Origin: Beijerinckia sp. 28-YEA-48 | GTDB taxonomy: Bacteria > Pseudomonadota > Alphaproteobacteria > Rhizobiales > Beijerinckiaceae | Direction: 5' to 3' | DNA: 64,000 bases | Assembly: GCF_900104955.1 (NCBI RefSeq) | Contig: NZ_FNSI01000002.1 | Location: 62,001 to 126,000 of the forward strand | Shown here: in pieces, positions 35,316 to 43,532 of the stretch | How the letters are laid out: every line of letters begins with the position of its first letter | Numbering within the stretch: the stretch's first letter is position 1 | The notes under the pieces: generated by a model | What the model saw: the letters and a program-made list of their open reading frames with translations, nothing else | Told to the model about the DNA's origin: nothing | The model's database searches: none | Translations under genes and position numbers: made by a program

Positions 35316-36239
35316 TTAGAAGCCACTTTCTTTAAGAAACCGAAGCACCTGGGGGCCAATCACGCCACCATAACTGGTCTGATCCACAGGATCGGTGACA
35401 AAGAAATGACCGGCGCCGGGGACAGCAATGGCTCGCACGTAAATACCTGCCTGCTTCAAGGCTAATAAGAAAGCATCGCTCTGACTCGCAGGATCAACCA
35501 CGTTATCCTCCTTGCCGTAAACGAGCATGAAACGGATGCCCCTCTTATCGACCGTCGCATAGTTGAGAGGTGATGATTCATAATAGACTTTGCGATTGAC
35601 GTAGAGTGGCGCGCCCAGAAATACCTCGGTCATATTCTCGTAAGGACGCGTTGTCTGATAGCGTTGCCACATCGCCGGCATGTCATAGATGCCATAGAAG
35701 CCGACGACGGCTTTCACTTTTGTCGACATATCGGCGTGAGGATCGGATCGATACGCGCTCGAATAGAGTGGCTCCTCGCCTGCCAGCCCGACCAGGGCTG
35801 CCAAGTGCGCGCCGGAGCTGTCCCCGATCAAGCCGATTCGATCTGGATCGACACCCAGGCTTGCCGCATTGGCCCGCACATATTGGATAGCCGCCTTGAT
35901 ATCATGGATTGCGCCCGGATAGCTGCGCGCACCTGGCTTGTTGAGGCGATATTCAACGGAGAACACCGCATAACCATTCTTGGCCAGATAGGGGCCCCAT
36001 GTCAGGTAATATTTGCGATCACCCATGATCCAGCCGCCGCCATGCAGAGCGATGAGCACCGGCGCTTTCTCAAGGCCCTGCGGCATATAGAGATCGCCGA
36101 CGAGCTTCTCCTTATCGTGCTCGACGAAGGCGATGTCGTTGCGCGTCGTCACCGCATATTCGGCTCGCGCGGCGTCGAGCGGACCGACGACAATGATAGC
36201 TAAGCCGATTAGGGAAAGAATATGCCGTAGTCTGAACAT
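35316..36239 (-). CDS. Exported alpha/beta hydrolase (BD-FAE/carboxylesterase type)
   Basis: 307-residue esterase from ATG 36239 with GGAGGAG six bases upstream. The signal peptide is MFRLRHILSLIGLAIIVVG through DAARAEYA. The oxyanion motif is LHGGGWIMGD and the nucleophile elbow GDSSGAHLA; an Asp in EDNVVDPASQ and a His in VPGAGHFF complete a plausible triad. It would act on esters in the periplasm. It follows the Tat-exported amidohydrolase by 31 bases, in one operon with an orphan binding protein, suggesting extracytoplasmic processing before uptake. Substrate unknown. Confidence 0.85.
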   Translation of the reverse strand: MFRLRHILSLIGLAIIVVGPLDAARAEYAVTTRNDIAFVEHDKEKLVGDLYMPQGLEKAPVLIALHGGGWIMGDRKYYLTWGPYLAKNGYAVFSVEYRLNKPGARSYPGAIHDIKAAIQYVRANAASLGVDPDRIGLIGDSSGAHLAALVGLAGEEPLYSSAYRSDPHADMSTKVKAVVGFYGIYDMPAMWQRYQTTRPYENMTEVFLGAPLYVNRKVYYESSPLNYATVDKRGIRFMLVYGKEDNVVDPASQSDAFLLALKQAGIYVRAIAVPGAGHFFVTDPVDQTSYGGVIGPQVLRFLKESGF

Positions 36240-36270
36240 ATGAATCTCCTCCAAAATGATCAGGTGCGGA

Positions 36271-37764
36271 TCAGGCCGGATCGACGAAAGCCGCGAGGCG
36301 TGCGTTCGTTTCCCGGATGTCGCTCAGCAGCTTGCGACGATCGACACTGGTCAACTCGCCGCCCTTCGCGAGCACGCGGCCATCGGCCATCACCAGCGAA
36401 ACATTGCGCGGATGGGCATGCAGCACGAGCGTGTCCCACGGGTTGGTCATGGGCCCGGTGTTGAAATCGTCGATACTGACCAGGATCAGATCGGCACGCT
36501 TGCCGACGGTGAGGGAGCCGATGGTCTTTTCGAGGCCCAGAACCTTCGCACCTTCGATGGTTGCCAATTGCAGCAGCCGTTTGGTGGTGAGAAGGTTGCG
36601 CTCGCCATAGCCCAGCCGATGCCGATCATATTTGTACATGATGCGCACGATGGCGAAGAAGTCGGTATTGCCGGCCACTGTTTCGTCGATGCCGAAACCG
36701 CATTGCACGCCGGAATGCAGCAACTCATTGAGCTGAATCTCGCCACCTTCCGGCGTGATGCCGCGTCCGGCGCTCTTCTCGATATCGACCCGTGGCCGCT
36801 GGGCCTCGCCGGTCGGCGCGCAGCAGAAGGCCGTGCCGCGGCTCTTGAGAATGGCGCGCTCTTCCTCCACCGTGAACATCGGATGAAAGAGCTCCACATC
36901 GGGGCCCAGCAGGTTGTTCTTCTCCAATTCGAAGACAAGCCCTGCCGGCGAAGCGTGCAGAGTGATCGGCAGGCCGAGTTCGCGCGCGCCGCCCCAATCT
37001 CGTTTAGCGATGTCGTAAGTGATGGCCGAGCGCAGGCTCTGGCCTGAGACGAGATTACGCGAGCAGATGCCCAGAGACAGCCGATTGTCGGTTGCTGCAG
37101 GATCGGAGAACCACTCCTTCTTGGTTCGCGCCAGACCGGCCAGATCCATCGGTTGATCGGAGCGGCCTTGCTGCGGCCCGCCGTAAGAGAAACGGCCGCG
37201 AATGCCCATGTCGCGCATGGCGCTCAATTCCGCATCGGCCCATTCGGGACCACGTGTGTTGTGGCAGAAATTGTTGAGGGTCGTGACGCCGGAGAGGATG
37301 CCATCGGCCAGTGCCCAGCGTGCGGTCCGATAGGCATCCAGCGGCGTCGTGCGGGCGCCGATGCGGGTCGTCACCGGAAAATTGTCATAGCGGATGTCAT
37401 CGGTACGCAACCACTGCCGGCAATTCGTGACCCACAAATGCCAATGGGTGTCGACAAAGCCGGGCATACAGATCGTCTCAGCCCCGTTGATTACTTCCGC
37501 TTGCGGCGCGTTGAGATTGGGGCCAATGGCAACGATGACGCCATCGCGCACATGCAAATCGCCCGATGGAATTTCGTTATGCTGGCTGTCCATGGTCAGC
37601 AGGTAGGCATTGCGAATGATGTATTCGCCGCGTCGGGGTAGCTGTCCGGCAGGTGCCTTGGAGGCCGCATATTCCGGAGCCTGCTGAGATTGGACGCTTC
37701 GTGTGGTGACAAGACCGATGCCAGCGGCGCCGGCAGCGAGAACTGTCCGTCGATTGACTTGCAT
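36271..37764 (-). CDS. Tat-exported amidohydrolase (SsnA/AtzA-like)
   Basis: 497 residues from ATG 37764, preceded by a G-run ribosome-binding site. The N-terminus MQVNRRTVLAAGAAGIGLV is a twin-arginine signal, so the folded metalloenzyme is probably exported. Metal-site marks are FVDTHWHLWV (HxH), ITLHASPAG, ELFHPMF and GFGIDETVAGN (Asp). This branch contains chlorohydrolases, deaminases and hydrolases of amidine or aminated rings, usually cytoplasmic; a Tat-exported member is less common. Sits between an orphan binding protein and an exported esterase. Confidence 0.85.
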   Translation of the reverse strand: MQVNRRTVLAAGAAGIGLVTTRSVQSQQAPEYAASKAPAGQLPRRGEYIIRNAYLLTMDSQHNEIPSGDLHVRDGVIVAIGPNLNAPQAEVINGAETICMPGFVDTHWHLWVTNCRQWLRTDDIRYDNFPVTTRIGARTTPLDAYRTARWALADGILSGVTTLNNFCHNTRGPEWADAELSAMRDMGIRGRFSYGGPQQGRSDQPMDLAGLARTKKEWFSDPAATDNRLSLGICSRNLVSGQSLRSAITYDIAKRDWGGARELGLPITLHASPAGLVFELEKNNLLGPDVELFHPMFTVEEERAILKSRGTAFCCAPTGEAQRPRVDIEKSAGRGITPEGGEIQLNELLHSGVQCGFGIDETVAGNTDFFAIVRIMYKYDRHRLGYGERNLLTTKRLLQLATIEGAKVLGLEKTIGSLTVGKRADLILVSIDDFNTGPMTNPWDTLVLHAHPRNVSLVMADGRVLAKGGELTSVDRRKLLSDIRETNARLAAFVDPA

Positions 37765-37867
37765 GAATTCCCCCCCTCGCCTCTGCAAACGCTTCGTCAC
37801 CACCGGGAGGCCGAACGCCGAAGGATGACGATTATGTGCATATCCAAGTTCTGAACTTTGGATGTCG

Positions 37868-38863
37868 TCAGCGTTCGATATTGCGGTAGATGTCGGATGG
37901 TTTGATGTTCTCGCCAGTATTGAACATCCTGCGGAACAGAATGAGACTTTCCTGGATGCGACTTGGCTGGATATCGCCCCGATTCATATCGAGTGCTAGC
38001 TGCTTTCGATCGAAAATTGCAGCCACCTCTTTAATCTGGGCGATCAGAATGCTCTTCTGCAGCGTCGGATACTGTTTGAGAATCAGATCGGCAGCTTCAT
38101 CAGGCGCGGCAAAAGCAGCGTCAAAGCCTTTGAAAGAGGCTTCAATGAACTTCCCAGCGATCTGTGGTCGCTTCTTCAAAAACTCTTCGCTAGCTACGAT
38201 TCCGCCGCCGTACGTGTCGTAGCCGGATTCGCGATAGCGAATGACGCCGATCTTCTTGCCCGCCTGGGCCGCCTGCTCGACGAGCAGCGGAAGACTGTTC
38301 CCCTCCCAGCAATCGGCGAGATCGATCTTGCCTTCAAGCAGCGAGGTATTAACCACGCCAGGGCTGACGCGCAGGACTTTAAGATAGTTTCGAGGCAGCT
38401 TATTTAGCTCGAGCCAGATCGGAATGACATTCTGCATAACCGAAGTAGCGCCAGCCCCGACCGATTTACCCGCCAGATCCGCCAACGTCAGATCCCGGTC
38501 GCCCTTCAGGTAGCAGATCGCTCCAGCATTAGAGTTGCTGATCGCAGAGATGTATAAGGTGTTGCCGCCGTTGACGCGGTTGAGAAACACGCTCAACGGG
38601 TCGCCGTAACCGAAATCGAACATCCCCTGCGCAACCTCGTTGACCGTGCGCTGACCGCCGTAACCTTGATAAATGGTGACCTCAAGACCGACGTCGGAAT
38701 AGAAGCCTTTGGCATTAGCAACGAGAAAACCGCTTTGGCTTCCCTGCGGAAGCCAAGACATGTTGAAGGTGACTTTTTCAGAAGCCGAAATCGGCGATGC
38801 GAAGACCCAAAAAAAGGTAGCCAGAACGAAGCTGCGCAGCGTCTTCCTCGATTGGACTGTCAT
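37868..38863 (-). CDS. Orphan ABC substrate-binding protein, NMT1/SsuA type
   Basis: 331-residue periplasmic binding protein with a signal peptide (LRSFVLATFFWVFASPISAS) and mature start KVTFNMSWLPQGSQSGFLVA. Further segments are GFYSDVGLEVTIYQG and MFDFGYGDPLSVFLNR. No permease or ATPase lies in this operon. It is first in the operon with the two exported hydrolases and could borrow another importer in the genome, such as the systems at 44-1871 or 29771-32327. Confidence 0.85.
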   Translation of the reverse strand: MTVQSRKTLRSFVLATFFWVFASPISASEKVTFNMSWLPQGSQSGFLVANAKGFYSDVGLEVTIYQGYGGQRTVNEVAQGMFDFGYGDPLSVFLNRVNGGNTLYISAISNSNAGAICYLKGDRDLTLADLAGKSVGAGATSVMQNVIPIWLELNKLPRNYLKVLRVSPGVVNTSLLEGKIDLADCWEGNSLPLLVEQAAQAGKKIGVIRYRESGYDTYGGGIVASEEFLKKRPQIAGKFIEASFKGFDAAFAAPDEAADLILKQYPTLQKSILIAQIKEVAAIFDRKQLALDMNRGDIQPSRIQESLILFRRMFNTGENIKPSDIYRNIER

Positions 38864-39095
38864 ACAAGCCCCCCAAACGAATTCGTGCAGCGGTTGGGTC
38901 CGCCCGACAGCGGCGACCGCCCTCCCATCAAACGTTCAGAATAATTTTCTGTGTATGCATTGACCTGCTTTAGGTACACATATACATTATTTAGTATGGA
39001 CGTAAATATAAATTGCATATTCAAGGTCGAAAGATTTTGGCCCGCGAAAAGGGCTGACGACGGGAAACAGCCGTCCTAATCATGGGTGAGGGGTG
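38864..39095. promoter_or_regulatory. AT-rich divergent promoter region with candidate operator
   Basis: 232 bases between the orphan binding protein (minus) and the GST gene (plus). The section 38940-39030 is far more AT-rich than its surroundings and contains the imperfect palindrome GTACACATATAC (38974-38985). This resembles operators of GntR-type regulators but matches no site elsewhere in the window exactly. Confidence 0.35.
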
Positions 39096-39701
39096 ATGAT
39101 CGATTTGTATTACGCCCCTACCGGCAACGGTTATCGTGCGTGCATCATTCTGAGAGAGGCCGAGCTGGAGTTTCGGCCGCATCGCATCCATTTCACCGCC
39201 AAACCGGAAGAGCTGTTCAAGCTCAACCCCAGCGGAACCATTCCAGTCATCCGCGATTCCGAAGGGCTGGATGGTCGACCATTGGTACTGTCGCAGTCTG
39301 GCGCGATCCTTGAGTACGTTGCTTTGAAGACAGGACGGTTTTGGCCGGCCGATTTAGGCCGCCGGGCGATGGCCTTGCAGTGGTTCGCGCATGCCCTCTC
39401 GGATGTCTCGGCATCGAGCAGCGCGTTTCATATGAGCCAGAATGACGTTCCCGAAAGATCGGAAGCCAACACGCGGTTTTGGGAGCAGTGGCTTTTGAAC
39501 ATGCTTGGCGCATGCGATCGGCAGCTCGAAGGTCGTGACTATCTGGCCGAAGAGGTCTCTCTGGCCGACTTCGCATTATATCCCGCAGTGATGCGCCGTC
39601 TGGGCGTCATCGAACGGCACGGCGGCATGGTCCATCTCAATCGATGGCTCGAACGAATGAGTGCGCGGCCAGGCGTCGCCGCCGGCATGGCTATGAAGTA
39701 G
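39096..39701 (+). CDS. Glutathione S-transferase family protein
   Basis: 201 residues. N-terminal thioredoxin-like domain (MIDLYYAPTGNGYRACIILR, FKLNPSGTIPVI with the cis-Pro, LSQSGAILEYVA with the Ser/Gln glutathione contacts) and an all-helical C-terminal domain including RDYLAEEVSLADFALYP. ATG 39096 is preceded by GAGGGG; a GTG one codon earlier is possible. Start of a three-gene group with a flavoreductase and a VOC protein. A role in ring-cleavage product isomerisation or dehalogenation is possible. Confidence 0.88.
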   Translation: MIDLYYAPTGNGYRACIILREAELEFRPHRIHFTAKPEELFKLNPSGTIPVIRDSEGLDGRPLVLSQSGAILEYVALKTGRFWPADLGRRAMALQWFAHALSDVSASSSAFHMSQNDVPERSEANTRFWEQWLLNMLGACDRQLEGRDYLAEEVSLADFALYPAVMRRLGVIERHGGMVHLNRWLERMSARPGVAAGMAMK

Positions 39702-39741
39702 CGCGTTCCAACGCCATCTGCGTTAGAAGCCCGGAGGGGGA

Positions 39742-40779
39742 ATGTCGTTTACGATTACAAATCGGTCCACGGGACACAGCTTTCCGGCTATCCCTGGTGC
39801 AAGCGTGCTGCAAGCTGCCTTGAGCGCCGGCTATGTGCTACGGCATTCGTGCCGGACGGGCCTTTGCCAGACATGCAAGACCCCGGTTCTCAGCGGCACC
39901 GTTACCTATGAAGGCAGCCTCTATGGCGACTCGCACCTCTCCGAGCAGGACCGTGCAGATGGTTTCGCACTTTTGTGTCAAGCACGAGCAAAGTCGGATC
40001 TCCTCATAGACACCGACGAGCTCTCCGGTATCGAATCATTCCCGATCAAGACCGTTCCCTGTCGCGTAATCGGGCTCGACAAGGTCGCTCCCGACGTCAT
40101 GCTCGTTCGGCTTCGACTACCATCAATGGAGAATATGCGTTATGCGCCAGGCCAGCATATCGGCCTCATCATCGATGACAAAACGCAGCGCACCTATTCG
40201 ATTGCCAATGACTGCAAACCCGAGGGTGTGACCGAGCTTGAGCTCCAGGTTCGCCATATGCCCGGCGGATTGTTCACAGACAAACTTTTTAATGGCCTGC
40301 GTGTTGGCCAGCTTTTGAAATTTGAAGGCCCTCTCGGTACTTTCTTTCTGCAGGAAAAAAGCAATAAGCCGATTATCTTTCTCGCCAGCGGCACCGGCTT
40401 TTCACCCATCAAAGCGATGATGGAGCACATCATCAAAAGGGGCATCCACAGGAGCCGAAAAATAGATCTCTATTGGGGTGGCCGACGGCGCGCCGACCTC
40501 TACCTCTTCGATCTTGCACAGAGGTGGAGCGAAGAACATGAAAGTATTCGCTTCGTGCCGGTCTTGTCGGAACCAAGCGACGCCTGTGCCTGGAGTGGCT
40601 CGACGGGCCTTGTACATGCACAGGTAATGAAGGACCACCCTGATCTTAGCGGCCATCAGGTCTATGCCTGCGGAGCACCCCTTATGATCCGCGCCGCACG
40701 CTCCGACTTCGCCACAAAATGCAACATGGACGCGAGAGACTTTCTCGCCGACGAATTTCTGTCCCAGTCGGACAGATAA
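39742..40779 (+). CDS. 2Fe-2S ferredoxin/FAD/NAD(P) reductase of an oxygenase system
   Basis: 345-residue electron-transfer protein with domains in the order plant-type ferredoxin (Cys37, Cys42, Cys45, Cys79), FAD (QRTYSIAN, the RxYS motif) and NAD(P) (SGTGFSPIKAM and YACGAPLMIRAA). Related proteins are the reductases of phenol hydroxylase, methane monooxygenase, benzoate and naphthalene dioxygenases, and CDP-glucoseen reductase. GGAGGGGG precedes the ATG. No terminal oxygenase is present within the window, so the partner is elsewhere or the protein serves another reduction. Confidence 0.88.
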   Translation: MSFTITNRSTGHSFPAIPGASVLQAALSAGYVLRHSCRTGLCQTCKTPVLSGTVTYEGSLYGDSHLSEQDRADGFALLCQARAKSDLLIDTDELSGIESFPIKTVPCRVIGLDKVAPDVMLVRLRLPSMENMRYAPGQHIGLIIDDKTQRTYSIANDCKPEGVTELELQVRHMPGGLFTDKLFNGLRVGQLLKFEGPLGTFFLQEKSNKPIIFLASGTGFSPIKAMMEHIIKRGIHRSRKIDLYWGGRRRADLYLFDLAQRWSEEHESIRFVPVLSEPSDACAWSGSTGLVHAQVMKDHPDLSGHQVYACGAPLMIRAARSDFATKCNMDARDFLADEFLSQSDR

Positions 40780-40802
40780 CGGATCTTCGATAGGAGCAGA
40801 GT

Positions 40803-41309
40803 ATGAGCTTGATCAGGGAAAAAATCTTCGAACCGTTCGTCGATACCACGCCAAAGAAGGACGCGATCTTACAAACCTATATGCTATCCCATGGCACGCT
40901 GATGTGCCGGGATATGGCAAATTCCAGAAAGTTTTATGAGGAATTCCTCGGCTTCGAATGCGCTCAGCACGCACAACGGGCGATGTGTATTCGTCACGGC
41001 CTCAAGCTCCATATCGTAGTGGTCCAGGTCGGCGATCAGGTGAAGCCAAACTCCATCCTTCATCATTGGGGTCTCGAAGCCCCCACGCAAGAATATGTCG
41101 ATGATGCCTATAAGATGTGCCTGGAGTACAAGGATAAATACGGCATTCTCGAAATCAAGCCACCGCAAATGTCTCACGGATCATACGGATTTTATTTTGA
41201 AGATCTCGATCATAACTGGTGGGAAATTCTCCACCATGCCGAGTTTTTCCACGACGATGCCTTTGATTTCGGCGATCGCTTTCCACAACTGAGAACACCT
41301 GCCAGTTGA
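40803..41309 (+). CDS. VOC-family metalloprotein (glyoxalase/extradiol dioxygenase-like)
   Basis: 168-residue vicinal oxygen chelate protein. Paired beta-alpha-beta modules are visible: SHGTLMCRDMANSRKFYEEF with a candidate His ligand, NSILHHWGLEAPT with a central His, and the C-terminal FEDLDHNWWEIL with the metal-binding Glu. Single-module pairs of this size include extradiol dioxygenases, glyoxalases and fosfomycin-type transferases. Located 23 bases after the reductase, so ring cleavage is the favoured role. AGGAGC precedes the ATG. Confidence 0.8.
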   Translation: MSLIREKIFEPFVDTTPKKDAILQTYMLSHGTLMCRDMANSRKFYEEFLGFECAQHAQRAMCIRHGLKLHIVVVQVGDQVKPNSILHHWGLEAPTQEYVDDAYKMCLEYKDKYGILEIKPPQMSHGSYGFYFEDLDHNWWEILHHAEFFHDDAFDFGDRFPQLRTPAS

Positions 41310-41602
41310 AAGCACTAGACCCGCTATTCGCATCGTCGCGAGACACTGCGTTATCAATAATCGGTTGCGCGCGGTCTTCAATGGCGTTGGCGCACTGTCG
41401 ATGCCGGTGCTGGCCTATGCAGAGGGCTGCCCGGTTGCTTGAATATCTGGCTGGCGGCGGCTAAGGCGATCCAGGAACGGATCATGAATCTCAGCTTATA
41501 GCGTTTTCGAACGAAGTGGACACCCGCTCGCGTGAAGAAACGCGTCAACATAAAAATCTGAAGTCTTTCACCGCTTCCGTGAAACGGTGAAAGACTTGAG
41601 TC
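41310..41602. repeat. Gene-free region with rhizobial-type intergenic palindrome
   Basis: No gene is seen. Bases 41501-41560 (GCGTTTTCGAACGAAGTGGA to the run AAAAATCTG) resemble a repeat family I know from Rhizobiales intergenic DNA; its ends pair as GCGTTT/AAACGC. Only one copy was seen in this window. The rest, 41330-41500, looks like decayed sequence with short frames. Confidence 0.5.
41561..41597. terminator. 13-base perfect hairpin downstream of TetR and VOC genes
   Basis: AAGTCTTTCACCG (41561-41573) pairs exactly with CGGTGAAAGACTT (41585-41597) around an 11-base loop. It lies five bases past the TetR stop and downstream of the convergent VOC gene, so it can end both transcripts. Confidence 0.7.
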
Positions 41603-42307
41603 TCACACATCGCCGTTCGTCAGATAGTGCAAACTGGCCAGCCATCGCGCCTTGCGCTGGCTGCGCGGCTCCGACTGCTGAATCAATGCTTCGCCAAAGA
41701 TGAGCGAATACAGAAGACGTGCCCGCATACGCGTGTCGGCCTCGGAAAAGCCCATCGCCTGAAACTGGCGGAACAGAAAATCCAGGCGGCGCTCGTCAAC
41801 GGCCCGCACGACTTGCGCAACCTTATCGTCCTGGATCGCCCATTGCCGCACCGCCAGTTCAGCGCGGAAGTTCACTGTGCCAGCATTGGCTTTCTCGAAC
41901 AGCCGTTTCACGGCTTCGACGGGCGAGCTGGTCTGCGCCTCGATCTCGTCGATGATCGCCTGGGTCTCCTTATACTGCCAATGCGCCAACATCTGTTCTA
42001 GAAAATCGGCGCGCGATTTGAAGTGCCAGTAGAAACTGCCCTTGGTAACATTGAGGCCAGAGCACAGTCGCTCAATGCGGACCGCATCGGGCCCGGATTC
42101 GCCTAAAAGCCAGGCGCCATGGTCGACCCAATCCTGACGGGAGAGCTGGCGCGTCTCCGCAGTCTTTCGGCCGGTCGTCTCGCTCGTTTTCGCACTCACG
42201 GAATCATTCATGGGCCCATCATTTCGACCTGCGGGCGGCCGACGCAACGCCTTGCCCCGGCCAGACATCGATTTATCCGCTGTGATTTTGCTCAAACTTG
42301 GCTTCAT
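41603..42307 (-). CDS. TetR-family transcriptional regulator
   Basis: 234 residues from ATG 42307, chosen because AAGGAG stands six bases upstream and because the longer open frame would run through the operator. A basic N-terminal extension precedes the DNA-binding domain: LSRQDWVDHGAWLLGESGPD, then RIERLCSGLNVTKGSFYWHF with the usual TKGSFYWHF recognition-helix end. The C-terminal helical domain would bind the inducer, probably a CoA thioester or the aromatic substrate. It is divergent from the acyl-CoA dehydrogenase gene and shares the palindrome between them. Confidence 0.9.
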   Translation of the reverse strand: MKPSLSKITADKSMSGRGKALRRPPAGRNDGPMNDSVSAKTSETTGRKTAETRQLSRQDWVDHGAWLLGESGPDAVRIERLCSGLNVTKGSFYWHFKSRADFLEQMLAHWQYKETQAIIDEIEAQTSSPVEAVKRLFEKANAGTVNFRAELAVRQWAIQDDKVAQVVRAVDERRLDFLFRQFQAMGFSEADTRMRARLLYSLIFGEALIQQSEPRSQRKARWLASLHYLTNGDV

Positions 42308-42317
42308 GCCGATCTCC

Positions 42318-42345
42318 TTGACAGCGGCCATGGAATTTCTACACT
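42318..42345 (+). promoter_or_regulatory. Promoter of the acyl-CoA dehydrogenase operon
   Basis: TTGACA (42318-42323), 16 bases, then TACACT (42340-42345). The -10 runs into the TetR palindrome, so repressor binding would block RNA polymerase. Overlaps the ribosome-binding site of the divergent TetR gene. Confidence 0.55.
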
Positions 42346-42370
42346 CCATACCAAACAGAATGGTATGGAG
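42344..42370. promoter_or_regulatory. TetR operator: perfect 10+7+10 inverted repeat
   Basis: CTCCATACCA (42344-42353) and TGGTATGGAG (42361-42370) are exact inverted repeats separated by AACAGAA. The site lies between the divergent TetR and acyl-CoA dehydrogenase genes and overlaps the -10 and probable transcription start of the latter. Symmetry and location are typical of a TetR operator. Confidence 0.8.
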
Positions 42371-42379
42371 GCTAGGGGC

Positions 42380-43525
42380 GTGAATTTCGGCATCCCAAGG
42401 ACGGTTTACGACGAAGAGCACGAGATTCTGCGCGGTTCAATCGCACGCTTCCTGCGCGAGGAAGTGCTGCCGGAGTACGAAAGCTGGGAAGAGGCCGGCG
42501 CCACGCCCGCGGCGATCTGGCGACGCGCCGGTGAGATCGGCCTCCTCGGCACCAGCATTCCTGTGGAATATGGCGGCTCCGGCGGCGACTTCCGCCACGA
42601 TGCCATCGTTCTGGAAGAGCTCGGCCGCTACGGCATCGCCGCCCCTGCCTGGGACATGCACAGCTACATCATCGCGCCCTTCCTGATGGCCTTTGGCACA
42701 GAAGAGCAAAAGCAGCGCTGGCTGCCGAAGATGGCCAGCGGCGAGATGATCTCGGCCATCGGTCTGACGGAACCTGGCGTCGGCAGCGACCTCAAGCAAT
42801 TGCGCACCCGCGCCGTGCGCGACGGCGACAATTACGTTATCAATGGCGCCAAGACTTTCATCACCAACGGCCATATCGCCGATCATATCCTGCTGGCGAC
42901 AAAGACCTCACCGGAACTGGGCGCCAAAGGCGTCACCATGTTCTGGGTCGATCTCAATTCGCCCGGCATCCGGCGTGGTCGCAATCTGAAGAAGATCGGC
43001 AACAAGGCGCAGGACACCGCCGAATTGTTCTTCGAGGACGTGCGCGTGCCCGCCGAAAACATCGTCGGCGGCGAGAACGAAGGCTGGAAAGTGCTCATGC
43101 ACGGCCTCGTGCGCGAACGCCTGGTCGTTGCCGTGCGCTCGGTCGTCATCGCCGAAGCGGCACTCGATCAGACCATCGAATATACCAAGACACGTAAGGC
43201 TTTCGGCCATACGGTCTTCGACTTTCAGAACACCCAGTTCGAACTCGCCGGCATCGCCGCCGAGGTGGAAGTGGCCCGCCCGTTCGTCGATCGTTGCATC
43301 GAATTGCATGCGACGGACGAACTGAGCATGGATGTCGCGGCCAAGGCGAAACTCTGGACCACGGAGCTCGCCGACCGGGTGCTGGACAAATGCCTACAGT
43401 TGCATGGCGGCTACGGCTATATGTGGGAATTCCCCATCGCGCGGGCTTGGGCGGACGCGCGGGTGCATCGTATCTATGCGGGCACCAATGAAGTGATGAA
43501 ATATATTATAGGCAGGAAATTGTAA
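42380..43525 (+). CDS. Acyl-CoA dehydrogenase (IVD/LCAD-like catalytic Glu)
   Basis: 381 residues from GTG 42380, preceded by GGAGG; an ATG at 42365 lies inside the operator and is less likely. FAD and substrate marks are IGLTEPGVGSDLKQLRTRA and KTFITNGHIADHI. The C-terminus reads RIYAGTNEVMKYIIGRKL: the Glu of the common YEGT motif is Ala, but VRERLVVAV (Glu247) matches the alternative catalytic Glu position of isovaleryl- and long-chain enzymes. It oxidises an acyl-CoA at C2-C3, passing electrons to ETF. First gene of the NicX-like operon, seven bases before the CoA ligase. Confidence 0.88.
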   Translation: MNFGIPRTVYDEEHEILRGSIARFLREEVLPEYESWEEAGATPAAIWRRAGEIGLLGTSIPVEYGGSGGDFRHDAIVLEELGRYGIAAPAWDMHSYIIAPFLMAFGTEEQKQRWLPKMASGEMISAIGLTEPGVGSDLKQLRTRAVRDGDNYVINGAKTFITNGHIADHILLATKTSPELGAKGVTMFWVDLNSPGIRRGRNLKKIGNKAQDTAELFFEDVRVPAENIVGGENEGWKVLMHGLVRERLVVAVRSVVIAEAALDQTIEYTKTRKAFGHTVFDFQNTQFELAGIAAEVEVARPFVDRCIELHATDELSMDVAAKAKLWTTELADRVLDKCLQLHGGYGYMWEFPIARAWADARVHRIYAGTNEVMKYIIGRKL

Positions 43526-43532
43526 GATCACC

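Noticed and set aside
42119-42379. Longer acyl-CoA dehydrogenase starting inside the TetR gene
   Set aside because: It would read through the TetR coding region, promoter and operator; the GTG at 42380 gives the normal 381-residue length.
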